A model generated the notes under the pieces. The model ran no database searches, was not told the DNA's origin, and saw only the letters and a program-made list of their open reading frames with translations. From Isoetes taiwanensis (Eukaryota > Streptophyta > Lycopodiopsida > Isoetales > Isoetaceae), in contig JAJEKV010000010.1 of the NCBI GenBank assembly GCA_021234155.1, positions 12,048,359-12,112,358 on the forward strand: DNA of 64,000 nucleotides, written 5' to 3'. Positions 36,758 to 48,887 of the stretch are shown one piece after another (position 1 is the first letter of the stretch; each line of letters begins with the position of its first letter). Made by a program: the position numbers and the translations under genes.

Positions 36758-37176
36758 TGACCCGTCACCGCCCGCGTCAGCGTCAGCATGATTCTAGGCA
36801 CTTCAAGAGGCACCGCCAACATTTCTGCAAATCAGGCCTCCTTCCAGGAGTCGGCACCGAGATCAGTCAGAGTGTCTATATTGGGCCAAAGGCCATTGTA
36901 CTATATATATGAGTAGAGCTAGCACATGAGTTTTAGATGAGTTTTGAGTCTTGTCTCTTTTCAGTCTTCTCTCGATTATGAGAGCTCATGTATGTTCATC
37001 ATTGATATCAAGGAAGCTTATCATTTTCCTCTCATTGTTCTCTTTTGTTCTTTTTTCTTCTTCTTGTTCTCTTCTTGCAAATCCCGCGTGACATAGTCCC
37101 TCAGATTCTCCTGTTAGATCCACGGGTCCTCACAGAGGGCTGTCTTGCAGGAGTTCCCGAACTTAGACCCCAAACA
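36586..37176 (+). repeat. 3' LTR of gypsy copy 3
   Basis: Begins TGTTAGTCCTGTGC and ends GACCCCAAACA (TGTT…AACA). 591 bp, homologous along its length to the inverted 604-bp LTR at 59720-60323. A TATATATA box is at 36902-36910, followed by GAGTAGAGCTAGCAC, shared with the other copy. The first ~30 bp form a hairpin (TAGTCCTGT/ACAGGACTA). The first 172 bp continue the extra ORF to TGA at 36755-36757. Confidence 0.88.
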
Positions 37177-39257
37177 GGAGCCTGACCGTAGCCTGCTGGG
37201 TGAATAGCCAGAAGTCCCGATGAGGCAGGAGGAGATCACTCTCCTCCAGAAGGTTCATGCTAATCACGGGCGAGCTAGAGAGCCACTGCTCGTATACGAC
37301 TTGAACTCACTGGAAGATGACGCATCACCCCACGAGTGTCGAGCCCATACCATGCCCTCACGCGGTGCCAGGGTATTAGGCCTAGCCCACAGCGTTCCCC
37401 GGCCGTCGTTACGCGCCAGCGGGATCAACCGTGATTAGACAAGCCCTCCCTTATCAGCCGGTCTAGCTCCGCCACCCACAGCCAGGCGGGCTCTTATGCA
37501 CAGGCCGCATTAATTGGGAATTAATGGGCTAAAACTAGGATCATACAACTACTTGGGCTCTGGGTCTCTACCCCCCTTCCCAATACACAAGAGTGGCGCA
37601 TAGAATGTCAAAACATCATCACAACAGAACTGAAAATAATAGAATACATCTATTCTAATCTACCTAATCATACATGGTTAGGTTCCTTTGTTAGTATCTA
37701 TCATTCTTAGGCTGTAGGGGTCGCCTATAGCTAAGAATGGATGATAAACCTACTGAAAGAGGCCTGATAACTCGGATCTACCTATTGAATCAACCACCCA
37801 CCTGCATCTTGGCTGGCTCCCACTCCTCTGAAAGCGTCCATGCTGCTGATCTCGGGTCTGCTGATCTTGGATCGAGCTGCAACCTGGGAGATCCGACTTC
37901 TATGCTCTCGTTCAGGCGGAAATGCACCCTCTGCTGCTCCAATCCGAGACTCAGGGGCTGAGAACTGAAAGGGTTTCCCTTTTAGGGTTTATGCCCCTTT
38001 ATCCCCGCGAATTTAAAGCTGGTCCCTTTTGGTCAATGGGTCATTGCCACGTGGCAAAAAGGGATTATATTCACATGTTGCTTTAACATGTGCAATATAA
38101 TGGTTCACAAGGTCGTACCCTAGGGTACTACCCTTTACGGTCGTCGTGTACATGTCGTCTGAGTCGACATGTACTAGTGACGTGTCAGTATAATATACGT
38201 ATTCATACCGTATGTTATGCTGGAACGTCACAAGGATGGTCGAACTCAGGTCAGGAGGAACCACCCAAGGATCAGGTATTTAGTCAATTGAGTAGCTTAA
38301 ACCGTCTTCCAGTCATAGAATCAATAGGTTTAGCCTATTAGATTGCCCATAGCAGCTACCTAGATCTCTAGATACCAGACACTAACTAAAGAACCTAACT
38401 CTATGATATAGATTAGATCTAGTTCTTTAGTTCTTCTGTGATGTATATAGATGATGTATCTCTGTGAACTCCTTGTATTGGGTAGGGGGGTAGAGGCCCT
38501 TAAGCTTGGTAGTTGATGCTCCTAGAAGTAGCCTCTCTAGCACACTATAGATTCGGCCTGTGTACAAGAACCACACCGGGTTGTGGGTGAAGGGGCCAGA
38601 CTGGCTAAGAAGGAGGTTCATGTTCTGACTCTTGAACGATCCCTCTGGTGTGTAAGGCCTACCAGGGATCATTGTGACTAGGCCCAATAGCTTACCACCG
38701 AGTGCGGGTAAGGTATGGGCTCGACACCCGTGAATTGGTGTTCACTTTTCAGTGGGTTCAGTCGTACGGGCAGTGGCCCTCTAGTCACCTTGAGTCAGCA
38801 TGTAGATCTCTGGAGGGAGTGATCCCTACCTGCCCCATCGGAACTGGGGAGATGAAATTCAGGAGTAGCCCTTTTGGCTATGCATCCGGCGGGCTACAGT
38901 CAGGTCCCAACACTTTTCAGCCTACTCTGCAAAGTGTGCACAGGAGGGGCGGATGGAGTGGACAACCCTATGCCATGTTCTTATGCCAGCCAAATCCATT
39001 GCCATGAATTCTTTATGCAATGAACTCTGGAGACCCAAGCCGTCAATCATCCCTTCGAGTTTGAGCCTTGGGTAGTTATTCCCTTATGTATGATGCTGGG
39101 CATTGTCTATGCAGATGTTGATGCACCACCCTTCGAGGTGGATATGTGATTATGTTGTATACTGACATGTATGTTTACGCTTCCGCAGCTAGGTAGGCCC
39201 TGAGGGAGACAGGGTAAAATGACCCCTTCACTCTTCCCACTGGGACTTGTTACGGGT
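37177..39257. repeat. unclassified repeat block with LTR-like part related to 2.8-4.0 kb
   Basis: No coding signal. The part 38460-38990 is homologous to about 3280-3850 (same orientation). A perfect GCCACGTGGC palindrome is at about 38046 and a near-palindrome around TATACGTA at about 38180-38235. It sits between the gypsy copy 3 LTR and the 23 bp of gypsy RT left of the CACTA-like element, so it is either an inserted element or a rearrangement junction. Ends were not resolved. Confidence 0.5.
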
Positions 39258-39280
39258 GATTCATCACCCGTGAGTTTATG
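39258..39280 (-). pseudogene. 23-bp left stub of gypsy copy 1 RT with target duplication
   Basis: GATTCATCACCCGTGAG followed by TTTATG matches the same RT region in gypsy copy 2 (61296-61318) with one mismatch. The last three bases ATG (39278-39280) repeat at 55214-55216 on the other side of the CACTA-like element. Confidence 0.85.
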
Positions 39281-39310
39281 CACTACAAGAGAAGGGGTCC
39301 ATTAGTGTCA
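39281..39310 (+). repeat. left terminal inverted repeat of the CACTA-like element
   Basis: 30 bp, identical to the reverse complement of 55184-55213. It begins with the diagnostic CACTA. Confidence 0.95.
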
Positions 39311-39790
39311 CCAAAACGTCACCACAATATTGAAAAGTGTACACTATGACATTATTAGTGACATTTTTACAGAAGTGATGCTACAGATGCCACAATTTGT
39401 GTCACCTATAGCCTCACTCTTTGTGTCACCAACAATGTCAGTAACTTGGTTACGACACTATAGATGTTGCTATTAGCATCAAGTATAGCGTCACCAGTTG
39501 TTGCACATATAGCATCAGTATTAGTGTCAGTGCCCACTTGTGACATTATAGGTGGTGCTATTAGCATCATATATAGTGTCAGTAGTTGTCACATATATAA
39601 CATCGGGCCTCGGTGTCATTGTCCATCGCTGACATTATAAGTGTTGTTATTAGCATCAAATATAGTGTCAGTAGTTGCTACACATATAACATCGTGTTAG
39701 TGTTAAGACCCACTTGTGACATTATAGGTGCTTTGTTATTAGCATCAAATATAATAGCATCTTTAGTGTCACACGCTTTTGTCAATGTTT
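39311..39790. repeat. left subterminal repeats, ~89-bp period
   Basis: TATTAGCATC recurs at 39471, 39559, 39648 and 39737 (spacing 88, 89, 89). Each unit carries TGACATTATAGGTG- and ATAGTGTCAGTAGTTG-like motifs. In CACTA elements subterminal repeats bind the element-encoded TnpA-type protein; that role here is by analogy. Confidence 0.85.
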
Positions 39791-42700
39791 GAGTGGTCAT
39801 TAGCATACAAACCCCTGGGGAGCCGCTAGAAACAGTCTGCCTCGGGAACTTTTTTTGGGGTCCGGCCTCACGGGGTTGGGACTCTCCCCTTTGGTGAGGT
39901 GGCAAAGGTGCAAAGTTCTTACCCCTTTGGCTTTGGGAAGGGTGCTACCATGCTTGCCCAACAACAGTCAGCCCGGACCATTTAATAAACTCTTTGATCC
40001 AACCTTGTTTGCTAATTTGTGGCAAATATTTGGCATACTGGCGTATCTGAACCATTGCTTATGCAAGCACTCGACATAGAATAAAATCCCTTTGCATTTC
40101 TTGAATGTCATACATACCACCGTGTCAAACGTCTATTTGTACACTTCATGACGGAAGTTTATATGGGCACACAACACTAAAATGCTGGCCTTAACTTATA
40201 AAGGCATCAATTGATAAAGGCTTGTAAATCCAACACAATGCACATGGCATTATAGTGATTATTGGGACTTCAAGTGTGCACACTACTCTAGGAAAAGGGT
40301 CTTTTCGAATTAAATGCCATGGCTTAGGGAAAGTGGAACAATCCTTGAACTGATTTTTATTGGCTTTGTTCTTCTAACCTTAACTTATAGATTGGGACTT
40401 GTTAGTTCAGCACACTAGACACACATTTGGCTAACACTTGGTCTATCCAGGGCAAAAAATTGCTTTGTGGGGTACATTATGCAGATATGCTTGCAGATAT
40501 ATTTGCATTACTTCTCAAAGGAAGGAAGCAAGTAGGAAATGGGATTTTGTTTCGCAGAACAAGCTATTCAGATGCATGTGTTTGACCATGCATGCGTTGC
40601 ACCCAGAACTATAAATCTCTGTCAAGTGCAAGGGGAGTCTCTAGCTATGCTCAAACAATATACAGGTTGTCTAAATTTGAGCCACTATGGACCTATGGTA
40701 ATACTAGTGCTTAATTTATTTGCAAAAAGAATTTTCCTTTCAACCTTGTTTTTCCTGATCGATCATTTTAAATGATTTTATTAGCTTATCTTGGTCCATT
40801 ACTCCAACAACACCACAATTAGGCTCATAACTTCCGTCATACCACTTAAGCCTAGCCGCACTGCTTCGCGTTTACTCCTTGCATTAATTATTATGTGAAT
40901 GCAAACTTATAATATTTATTTATTATCCTCGTCAATACAATCATTTGTTTTAGCATTGTTACACACTACATGGTCTTTCCTAGATTAATGTTCTCCTTTT
41001 TATTTTATTTTATTATTGCTTTTTTCTTCTCTTTTCTTTTATGTATAGGGAAAACAAAAGGTTACAACTTATGGAATTATTGGAACTTATGAAATTGTTA
41101 GGTTTTAGTTAAAATTTTCGTTAGGTTTTCACGTTGAAAATTGGTTTAGGGCAAAACCTGCTTCGAAAGGGCAGCGACCAGCAAATCCGGCTTCTTCCTT
41201 TGCAATCGATCCGACTCCTCACCATCTCTGCTATGGCATGATCAAATCGGCCGATTCCCTCCTTCCTCAACTCGGTTTTATCTCTATTCTCTTCTCAGGT
41301 TAAGCATTCACCCGATGATGGTTTCTGCAGAATGAACAGCCCATTCTTTGGCTCCAAGGTTACATTTCAAATTTTTAATGCCTTCAGAAGTTGTTGCAGG
41401 TGCAAAGATGGTCTGCCTATGTCTTCACGTGTTAACTTGCTTCAGTTTCATTATAGGTGTTGCGATGTTTCAGGCTAAAAATTCCGTTTTCATACTTTTT
41501 GCATATTATCTAAGTAAAAATAAGCCAGCTCTTGGTCTGTCAATTTGTTTTTCGTCAAGCATCTGCTTTTAGATATGGTATATTTTCAAACTCGTTTCTT
41601 TTAACCAGGCATTATTCTGCCCTTTTTTATATTTCGGTTTTTTTTTTTGAAGGCAAGAGTCTGTATTATATTCGAATGATAAAACATTTGTATACATATA
41701 GTTGAGTATGGAACTGCTACCACTTCTCTAATCCATGAATAGCAGTCCATACTCTGAGCCTAGTACTCTTAGAACCCCTCTCAACTTCTTCTCCATAGGA
41801 TACTACAGGAGAAGAGGACTAAGTTCCTAGACTCTAGTGATGCAACAAGGGTCAGCTACTGGACAAGAGCTACCCGGCCTCTTCTCCAGACAGATACTAT
41901 GGGAGCACAGCTCTTGTCTTTCCCTGTGCCCCCCTTGCATCACAGCTTCAAAAAGTTTGGCCCTAAGATAAACAGAAGAAACCAGACTTGAGTTAGAGAG
42001 CCATATTTCGGTTTTAGCAAGAACATGCACATTAGGAACCAGCGAATGACTTAGTAGACACCATCGACACTAAAGTTTCATATTTCTAAAGATTTTATGT
42101 TAGCAGGTAGTTGTGCTGACTTTATGCCTTTGTGAAACGACAAGCTCCAGATCTCTGCACAGACTAGAATGGTGGATTTAATCCCCGCTTAGTTCCATTT
42201 TCTGTTATCCATCCATCTGTTTCAAATGTGTGCTAGCAGTGCAATTATGCAGACCAATGCTAAAATCTTGGATTAAGTTCGCCGTTAGAAATTCAAGCAT
42301 GTTTTCCACTATTTTTTAGAAGTTGAATGTTTATGTAGTGAATCCGGTCACTTAGGTGCATGTCGGCCTGAACTTAAGGCATGAAGTCTAACCCTCTTCA
42401 TCTTGGGATAAAAGACAGATAAGCGGCTGGTGTTTTAGACCTATCGGTCATATCTTGCATGTGTTCCTTCCAAGGCTTCCTATGAATGTCTAATACATGT
42501 TTTATAATTGAATAGGTATTCTGGCCACCGTCAAGCAAGGGATTCACTAGGTGACTGCCATACTTCTTTTATGTAATGATCTACTATAATTTATCCTTCA
42601 GATAATGCTACTTTGCAGAAGAACTCTCCATTTGCAGAAGTAGAACCAAGTTCAAGAAAGGGATTTCTTAGTAGGTGGACGCAAAGCAAGTATGCATTTA

Positions 42701-44345
42701 TGTCAAATTCGTTACCATGTCATGTGTATGTTCAGTTGCAACCAAACTTTATGTGAGGCAAATCAGCCATTTGAAACAGTTGGAAAACGAAATCCTTACA
42801 CATGGACTCCAATTATTCCAGCAAGTGTGCAGCTTGGAGAACACACTGACCCCAATTTTTGGTCCACAGTTGTTTTTTACTTGTACGGAAGTGTTGTTTT
42901 ATGCCAAAAACAACACCAAAATGGCCCCAAAAGTCCACGTGGCCTGTTTATCCGGATTTGCACAAAGAGACAGTGGTTTTTTGCAGAAATTTTCCACGGT
43001 GGTTTTTCTGACACTTTTTTGTTTTTTTGTCAACGTGTCCTTTTTTTCAGTGTTGTTTTTACCGAACTTTTTTGACATGTGGTTTTTTTCTTGACTGCTG
43101 TTTTTTTTTTGAGGAGCCACGCGTTGTTTGTCTTCCAAAAAACACATGTAGGTTTGAATATTAATACGTGGAAAACTGAAAAAAAAAAAAAATAGTTTTT
43201 TTTTTTCCTTTTCAATGTATGTTGTTTTGTTTTCTCCACTTGTAGTTCTTTAAGTTAACATTGTTTTCACAAAAGAAAATACGTAATATCTAAGAAATCC
43301 ACATATATTGTTTTAGAATAATTGTTGTTTTCAAATGTTGTTTTACTACGACAATATGTAGTTATTAGATATATCCTTTTTTTCTATATGTATTATGTTT
43401 TTTCTTTACATGTTGGTTTTAAAAGTTATCATTGTTTTCTTAAAAAACAATATGTAGTTTTAAAGAAACCCACATATAAGGTTTAAAAAAAATTGTTATT
43501 TTCAAACGTTGTTTTCCTTGATTTGATATGTAGCTATTAAGAAGTAGACATGTTGTTTCTTAATGTAGTTGTTGTCTCAATGAAATAAAATATATGTGGC
43601 TTTTATTTAAATTTAGAGAAACAACCCGTTTGGTCCACTCTGAAACATCTATCTAGCCAATCAAATATTGACACGTGGCACTCATTTTTTCAAAAAAAAA
43701 AAAAGCCCCAACGTTTTTTTATTAGCTATTGATAATTTCAATCTATTGAAAGGAAAAAGACATCATGGAGCAAGCATCATTTGAATGCAATTAAAATGAA
43801 TACAGCATTGTGAATTTCCACTAGACTCAAGTTTGCCTTGAAGTTTTGATCTTAATTGATTCCATATTTACACTCACGCTTGCCTTGAAACACAGATTAC
43901 ATTTTCACAAATTTATATATTGTATAAACTCAATTTACATTCAGATTCTTGCCATGGAGCTGAGCTTTATTTGTTTTTTGCCTGAATGTAAATTCAAAAT
44001 ACAAACCCAGGAGCCAAGAACTGGATTGGATTTAGAATTGTTTGGATTTAGAACTTGTTTGTGATTGGGAAAAGCCCTGAGCTGCTAGTGTCCTGATATA
44101 CGCCAAATCATAGTTACTCATAAATCTTAAGCAAATCATAACACTCAAAACTACTATCTTAAACCTGTGATTTGTCACACATCAGTCCAGATTGCTCCAA
44201 AAAGTAGAAGTTCCTCCACATAACAAGGAATTTCCATTCATAAATTTTGCAAGGCCAATCAGCTACCACAGGGTCAATCTTCACATACAAGATATTATCA
44301 AGTGCACTAGTATTCTGGCCAGAACTGCCCTGGCTCAAAGTAGAA
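39791..44345. other. CACTA-like element interior, left part: no recognised gene
   Basis: Mostly AT-rich. Two segments look like captured host sequence. At 41041-41320 a CT-rich leader-like stretch ends CTCTTCTCAG|GTTAAG, resembling an exon/donor. At 42740-42870 a short frame reads NPYTWTPIIPASVQLGEH. I recognise neither. The stretch 42990-43250 is full of T-runs, and 43255-43595 is a diverged tandem duplication. Confidence 0.4.
43255..43595. repeat. ~170-bp diverged tandem duplication
   Basis: Units start at 43255 and 43425 (GTTAACATTGTTTTC / GTTATCATTGTTTTC). Both contain CACATATA, TGTTTTCAAA(T/C)GTTGTTTT and ATATGTAG(T/C)TATTA. Confidence 0.65.
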
Positions 44346-44899
44346 TCGCCCAGCAAATCCGTCCAGCCTATTTCCAGTTACCTGAGAATAATAGATCAAA
44401 AATAGATCAAAGTAAAACAAAGTAAAACATATATTTGAAATAAATCCATTTCTGGTTTTTTCATAGTGGAATACCCTGAATGCAGAACCGATTGACATCT
44501 TTTGGCATAAAAATACAGTCTGGAATCCAAGCCATGTTGGTATGAGCACAAAAAGTCAGTCTTGAGATCGCCCAACAAATCCGTCCAGCCTATTTCCGGT
44601 TACCTGAGAATAATAGATCAAAAGTAGAACAAAGTAAAACATATATTCGAAATAAATCCATTTCTGGTTTTTTCATAGTGGAATACCACAATCTTAACTG
44701 ATTTACATCTTTTCGGCATAAAAATACAGTCTGGAATCCAAGCCATGTTGGTATGAGCATAAAAATCAGTCTTGAGATCGCCCAGCAAATCCGTCCACCC
44801 TATTTTCGATTACCTGAGAATAATAGATCAAAGTAACATCAAGCAAAACATATATTCGAAAGAAATCCATTTCTGGTTTTTTCATAGTGGAATACCCTG
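44346..44899. repeat. ~215-bp tandem repeat, two full units and a partial
   Basis: TCGCCCA(G/A)CAAATCCGTCCA recurs at 44346, 44568 and 44778 (spacing 222 and 210). Each unit contains ATAATAGATCAAA and GGTTTTTTCATAGTGGAATA. The last unit stops near 44899. Confidence 0.9.
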
Positions 44900-46354
44900 T
44901 TTATCGACCTTTGCAACAGCAAAATGGCCTGCTCCAAAACCTCCGTCTTCCTACTTTTTGCAATCGAACTGTTCAAGATAAAATAGTTCTTTTAATCACC
45001 ATGCATCACGCATTTCCTAAAGAGCAGGCTTTGACGATTCTGTTGCACCACAGAAGAGGAAGGGAACAGCAAAGGCTTTTTTGCATATATAGACATTCCA
45101 AAATAAGTGGGATTTGAACCCACACAAACCGCACTCCACAGTAGAGCGACAAGCCTCCTTTTCGAGGCCGGAGCAGACAATGGCCGGAGGCATGCATCAT
45201 AAGAATGCCATAGCCCGAGCATAGCAACAGCAGAGTATGCAAACTGAACATCGGACAAAGGCGGGCAAGGGCGGGAAAGGGGCGGGCCAATAAGAGGATA
45301 TTACCAGGATCCAAATCTCCACCATTCATCACTGTCAAATCTGGACCATTTATCTCGGTGAAAAATAATGTATACCAATTATACATGAATAACTATTGAA
45401 AACACAATTAAATGCAAATCTATGTATAGTCCCTTGTATTAGCTATTTTGGCAATGGTCTAAATTTGTATTAAGTAGAAATTGATACTATTCAGATTGCA
45501 TCTATAAAGTCTATTGATTTTTATGGTCCACAACGCTCTTTCCAAATTTTAGTTTATTCATAAGTTGCCAATGACATGGTGTCGTACACGAAAAATACTA
45601 TTGCACACGAGGAATAGGCCTAAGCAAGAAGAAAAATAGGTTATTACAAAAGGGGCAAAAGCGCATAGAAGCGACAAACAACCAACAACTATTGTAACCA
45701 ATATTGTAGCTACCCAATGGTCGTCGAACAAGGAATATGTGTTTTGAGTGATCCCTCTTGACTATTTTTAACCAAATTTGATTCCATTTGCCTTTTTCTG
45801 TGTTAAAAATACCAAGAATACCCTTTTCGTAAAATGTTGCCTACCCAAATTCGCAAAAAAGTTGAAAAATGCCTGTGTCTATGTTACCACCTCATGTCAA
45901 AGATTCCCAAAGTCACTGTGCAAAAATCTTCTGTTTCAAAAGAGAAATATAACTAGTCAGTTTTTATTTTCCAAGTTGCCATGTCATTGACACATCGTTG
46001 TAGAGCCAATCTTCTATTTAGCAATGTAGTAGGAAATTTAGATTTATTAACAACTATTATGGCTCAACCTACACTAGCCTGTTTGCCCTTTGAGCAACAT
46101 AGTCTCATGCAGTTTATTCATTCTTAGGTGCTTTGAAGGTATCATAGCAGGTACATCGATGAGCCATAATTGAAAATTGTCGATTTGAGGTAGAGACATT
46201 GAAATATGAACAAAAATTGGTTGAAGGACTGCATTTGCTCCATTACGGAGCCTTTGTACTGTCCGAACGACAAAAACTTGGGTTTCTACATAGTCGTCTG
46301 CAGAATGCGTTGCAGTTTGATACGATCTCCCGGACCAATCTTGGATTTTTTTTT
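44900..46354. other. CACTA-like element interior: no recognised gene
   Basis: No motif-bearing open frame. A tRNA T-arm-like stretch (GGGTTCAAATCCC on minus, about 45107-45121) occurs without the rest of a tRNA. Confidence 0.45.
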
Positions 46355-47343
46355 ACCTAGTTGGCATGTTGGAGCCCGCATGGCATGTTTCAGTCAACTT
46401 GGCATGCTTGAGCCTAAGTGGCATGTTGGAGCCTAGGTGGCATCTTGGAGCCTAGGTGGATACCCAACAATTCACCTCCACCTAATTATGCAATTCAATC
46501 TTAGCATACACCAACAATTCACCTCCACCTAATTATGACAATTCAACCTAGAACATGAAACCATTACCACCACCACCATAGCAAGATATATCGAGCTAAT
46601 ACTAAGGAGATAAGTGAACTTTATCCAACTATATACTAAGATCAAATGAACCTATGAATACAAGGTAGTCATTCCAATATTTTCAACTAATCTTAAGGAG
46701 CCTAGGTGGCATGTTTGAGCCACCTTGGCACGCTTTGAGCCCTAGGTGGCATGTTGGAGCCACCTTGGCATTTTGGAGCCTAGGTGGCATGTTGGAGCCT
46801 AGGTGGCACGTTGGAGCCTAGGTGGCATGCTAGAGCTCACGAGGCATGTTGGAGCCTAGTTGGCATGTTGGAGCCTACGTGGCATGTTGAAGCCCAGGTG
46901 GCATGTTGGAGCCTAGGTGACATATTTGAGCCACCTTGGCATGCTTGATCCTAGGTGGCACGTTGGAGCCAATTTGGCATGTTGGAGCTCACGTGGCATG
47001 TTGGAGCTCACGTGGCATGTTGGAGCCACGTTGGCATGTAGGAGCCCACGTGGCATATTGGGCCCGGTGGCATGTTTGACCCATGGAGCCTCGTGGCATG
47101 TTGAAGCCATATGTGGTGGCATATTTGAGCCACCTTGGCATGCTTGAGCCTAGGTGGCACGTTGGAGCCAACTTGGCATGTTGGAGCTCACGTGAATGCG
47201 CTTGAGCCCGTGGCATGTTGGGCGTGGGTGGCATGTTGGGCGTAGGGTGGCATGTTGGAGCCTAGGCGGCATGTTGGAGCCTAGGCATGTTGGAGCCCAC
47301 GTGGCATGTTGGAGCCTAGGTGGCACGTTGGAGCCTAGGTGGC
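46355..47343. repeat. 19-bp satellite array 1
   Basis: Tandem 19-mers of the form GGCATGTTGGAGCCTAGGT and variants ending CCACCTT, CCACGT or TTGAG. It is interrupted at about 46461-46697 by unrelated sequence that itself has a short duplication (CAACAATTCACCTCCACCTA). The right edge is sharp at about 47343. The same 19-mer family forms array 2. Confidence 0.92.
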
Positions 47344-48183
47344 GGACCCGTGAGACGGACATCACAAAGGTTACCGGCGGGCTTTCCTATCGGTGCTCCT
47401 CAGGAGGGCAAATGCCAATGCCTCCCTTCCCGGAACCCAGTTTCCCTATCCGACCGTTGAATTCTCCATTCAAGTAACTTGCTTCGGCGAGGCTCAAAAA
47501 TTCAAGATCTGTCCGGAGAACATATAAAACCCGCAAAGTGTCCTACAATCGTAATCGCGTAGAAACCCAAGTGTTTTGTCATTGGCAGTAAAGGCCCCTA
47601 ATCGAGATTTGAGTTAGCCATGTCGTCCAAAAACAACGGGGAAATTACCCTAGGGACCAAGTTACGGTCATTTTTTGCAGCAAAAGAAACACGAACCCTC
47701 TACATGGCGGTGATGCGCACCCTTCGCTAAGGCCAATTCACTACGAACGTGTTGGACATGAGCTACTTTGGCACGTCCGGGAGCAGGGGTGGTCTTCTGC
47801 CCACGAAACTTGGTCTCCAGGGTAATGTCAATGTTTCGAGTCTCTTGGCAGAGTCAGATCACAGTTCCGGGGTGGGAGAGTTGCCCGTCCGTGGCCAAGG
47901 ACCTTCCAGAGAGGACCTTTGGGACGAACTTCTTCTTGAAGGTTTTAGGGCTCCGTCTTCTGGCGTCAACGCCCTCCCACTACCTCATGACATTGTGCAA
48001 TATCCTGGTCCAATCTGACCAGGGTATGGCCTCCAAAACGTAAACCCTGTGGGTTGCTAGGTTATTGTAGGGTTTACGTTATGGAGGTCGAGTTTTATTC
48101 AGTTGCACTTGAGACATGGTCGAGAAGCTGCAGTTGAAAACAAGAAGCAATAGAAACCGTGTGAGTCTCCGTCTTGACGCTCG
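47344..48183. other. spacer between satellite array 1 and the 315-bp repeats
   Basis: GC-richer than its surroundings. An ORF at 47620-47730 (MSSKNNGEITLGTKL…) shares its GAAATTACCCTAGGGAC segment, in inverted orientation, with the 830-bp repeats. An open frame at 47749-48018 has no known motif. At 48027-48084 an imperfect inverted repeat around GTAAACCCT…AGGGTTTAC occurs, an early form of the palindromes to the right. Confidence 0.45.
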
Positions 48184-48880
48184 AGATGTAAACCCTAGCA
48201 AACCCTAGGGTTTGATAGGGTTTACATTATGGGGATGCTCCGATGACCCAGAGGGCCCAGGATCTGACGTGGAATACCCGTGCTGGATTACCCTCATGGC
48301 ACTGGGAGACAGAGCCAAATTTCCCGGTGCAACATACCTTTCGGAGACTCCCCTTCACAAGCCCCTTTCCGGTGAAGGGGAGTGCGGAAAAGCATCTTTG
48401 CTTGAGGGGATTCGACCCATCTCGGGGCATGGTCCCCGAGCATACCAAGAGAACTCCATGCAAAGTTTGGATGTGTTAGTCTCCGTCTTGACGCTCGAGA
48501 TGTAAACCCTACCAAACCCTAAGGTTTGGTAGGGTCTACATCTGGGATGCTCAGATGACCCGGAGGGCCCAGGATCGGCGTGGAATACCCGTCTTTGGAT
48601 TACCCTCATGGCACGGGAGACAGAGCCAAATTTCCGGTCAAAGATACCTTTGGGAGACTCCCCTTCACAAGCCCCTTTCCGGTGAAGGGGAGTGCGGAAA
48701 AGCATGCCTTTAGCGGGGGATTTGACCCCATCTCCCGCATGGTCCCCGAGAGCATACCACAGAGAACTCCATGCAAAGTTTCGGATGTGTTAGTCTCCGC
48801 CTTGGCCTTCGAGATGTAAACCCTACCAAACCCTAGGGTTTGGTAGGATTTACATTCTCGGGATGCTCCTCTAATCAAGA
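48184..48880. repeat. ~315-bp tandem repeats with telobox palindromes
   Basis: GAGATGTAAACCCTA recurs at about 48184, 48498 and 48813. Each repeat starts with a palindrome of two AAACCCTA-type arms (TGTAAACCCTA…TAGGGTTTACA), about 40 bp. A second hairpin lies ~170 bp on (CTCCCCTTCAC, 13-nt loop, GTGAAGGGGAG). Copies differ by small indels. Confidence 0.88.
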
Positions 48881-48887
48881 GGGCGTG

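Larger units (their letters stand above)
31755..37176 (+). mobile_element. Ty3/gypsy element copy 3: integrase C-terminal half, extra ORF, 3' LTR
   Basis: 5'-truncated element on the plus strand with integrase core and C-terminus, a 937-bp spacer, a ~3.1-kb extra coding region, a polypurine tract and a 3' LTR. Its LTR matches copy 1 (59720-60323), so the two belong to one family. A long ORF between integrase and 3' LTR recalls the Athila/Tat lineage. Confidence 0.85.

Noticed and set aside
45106-45180. tRNA-like T arm (GGGTTCAAATCCC) on the minus strand
   Set aside because: Acceptor and D arms do not pair around it and no A box lies at the right distance; only a B-box-like match.
48184-48880. 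Interstitial telomere array
   Set aside because: Only single AAACCCTA units in palindromes, not head-to-tail TTTAGGG repeats.
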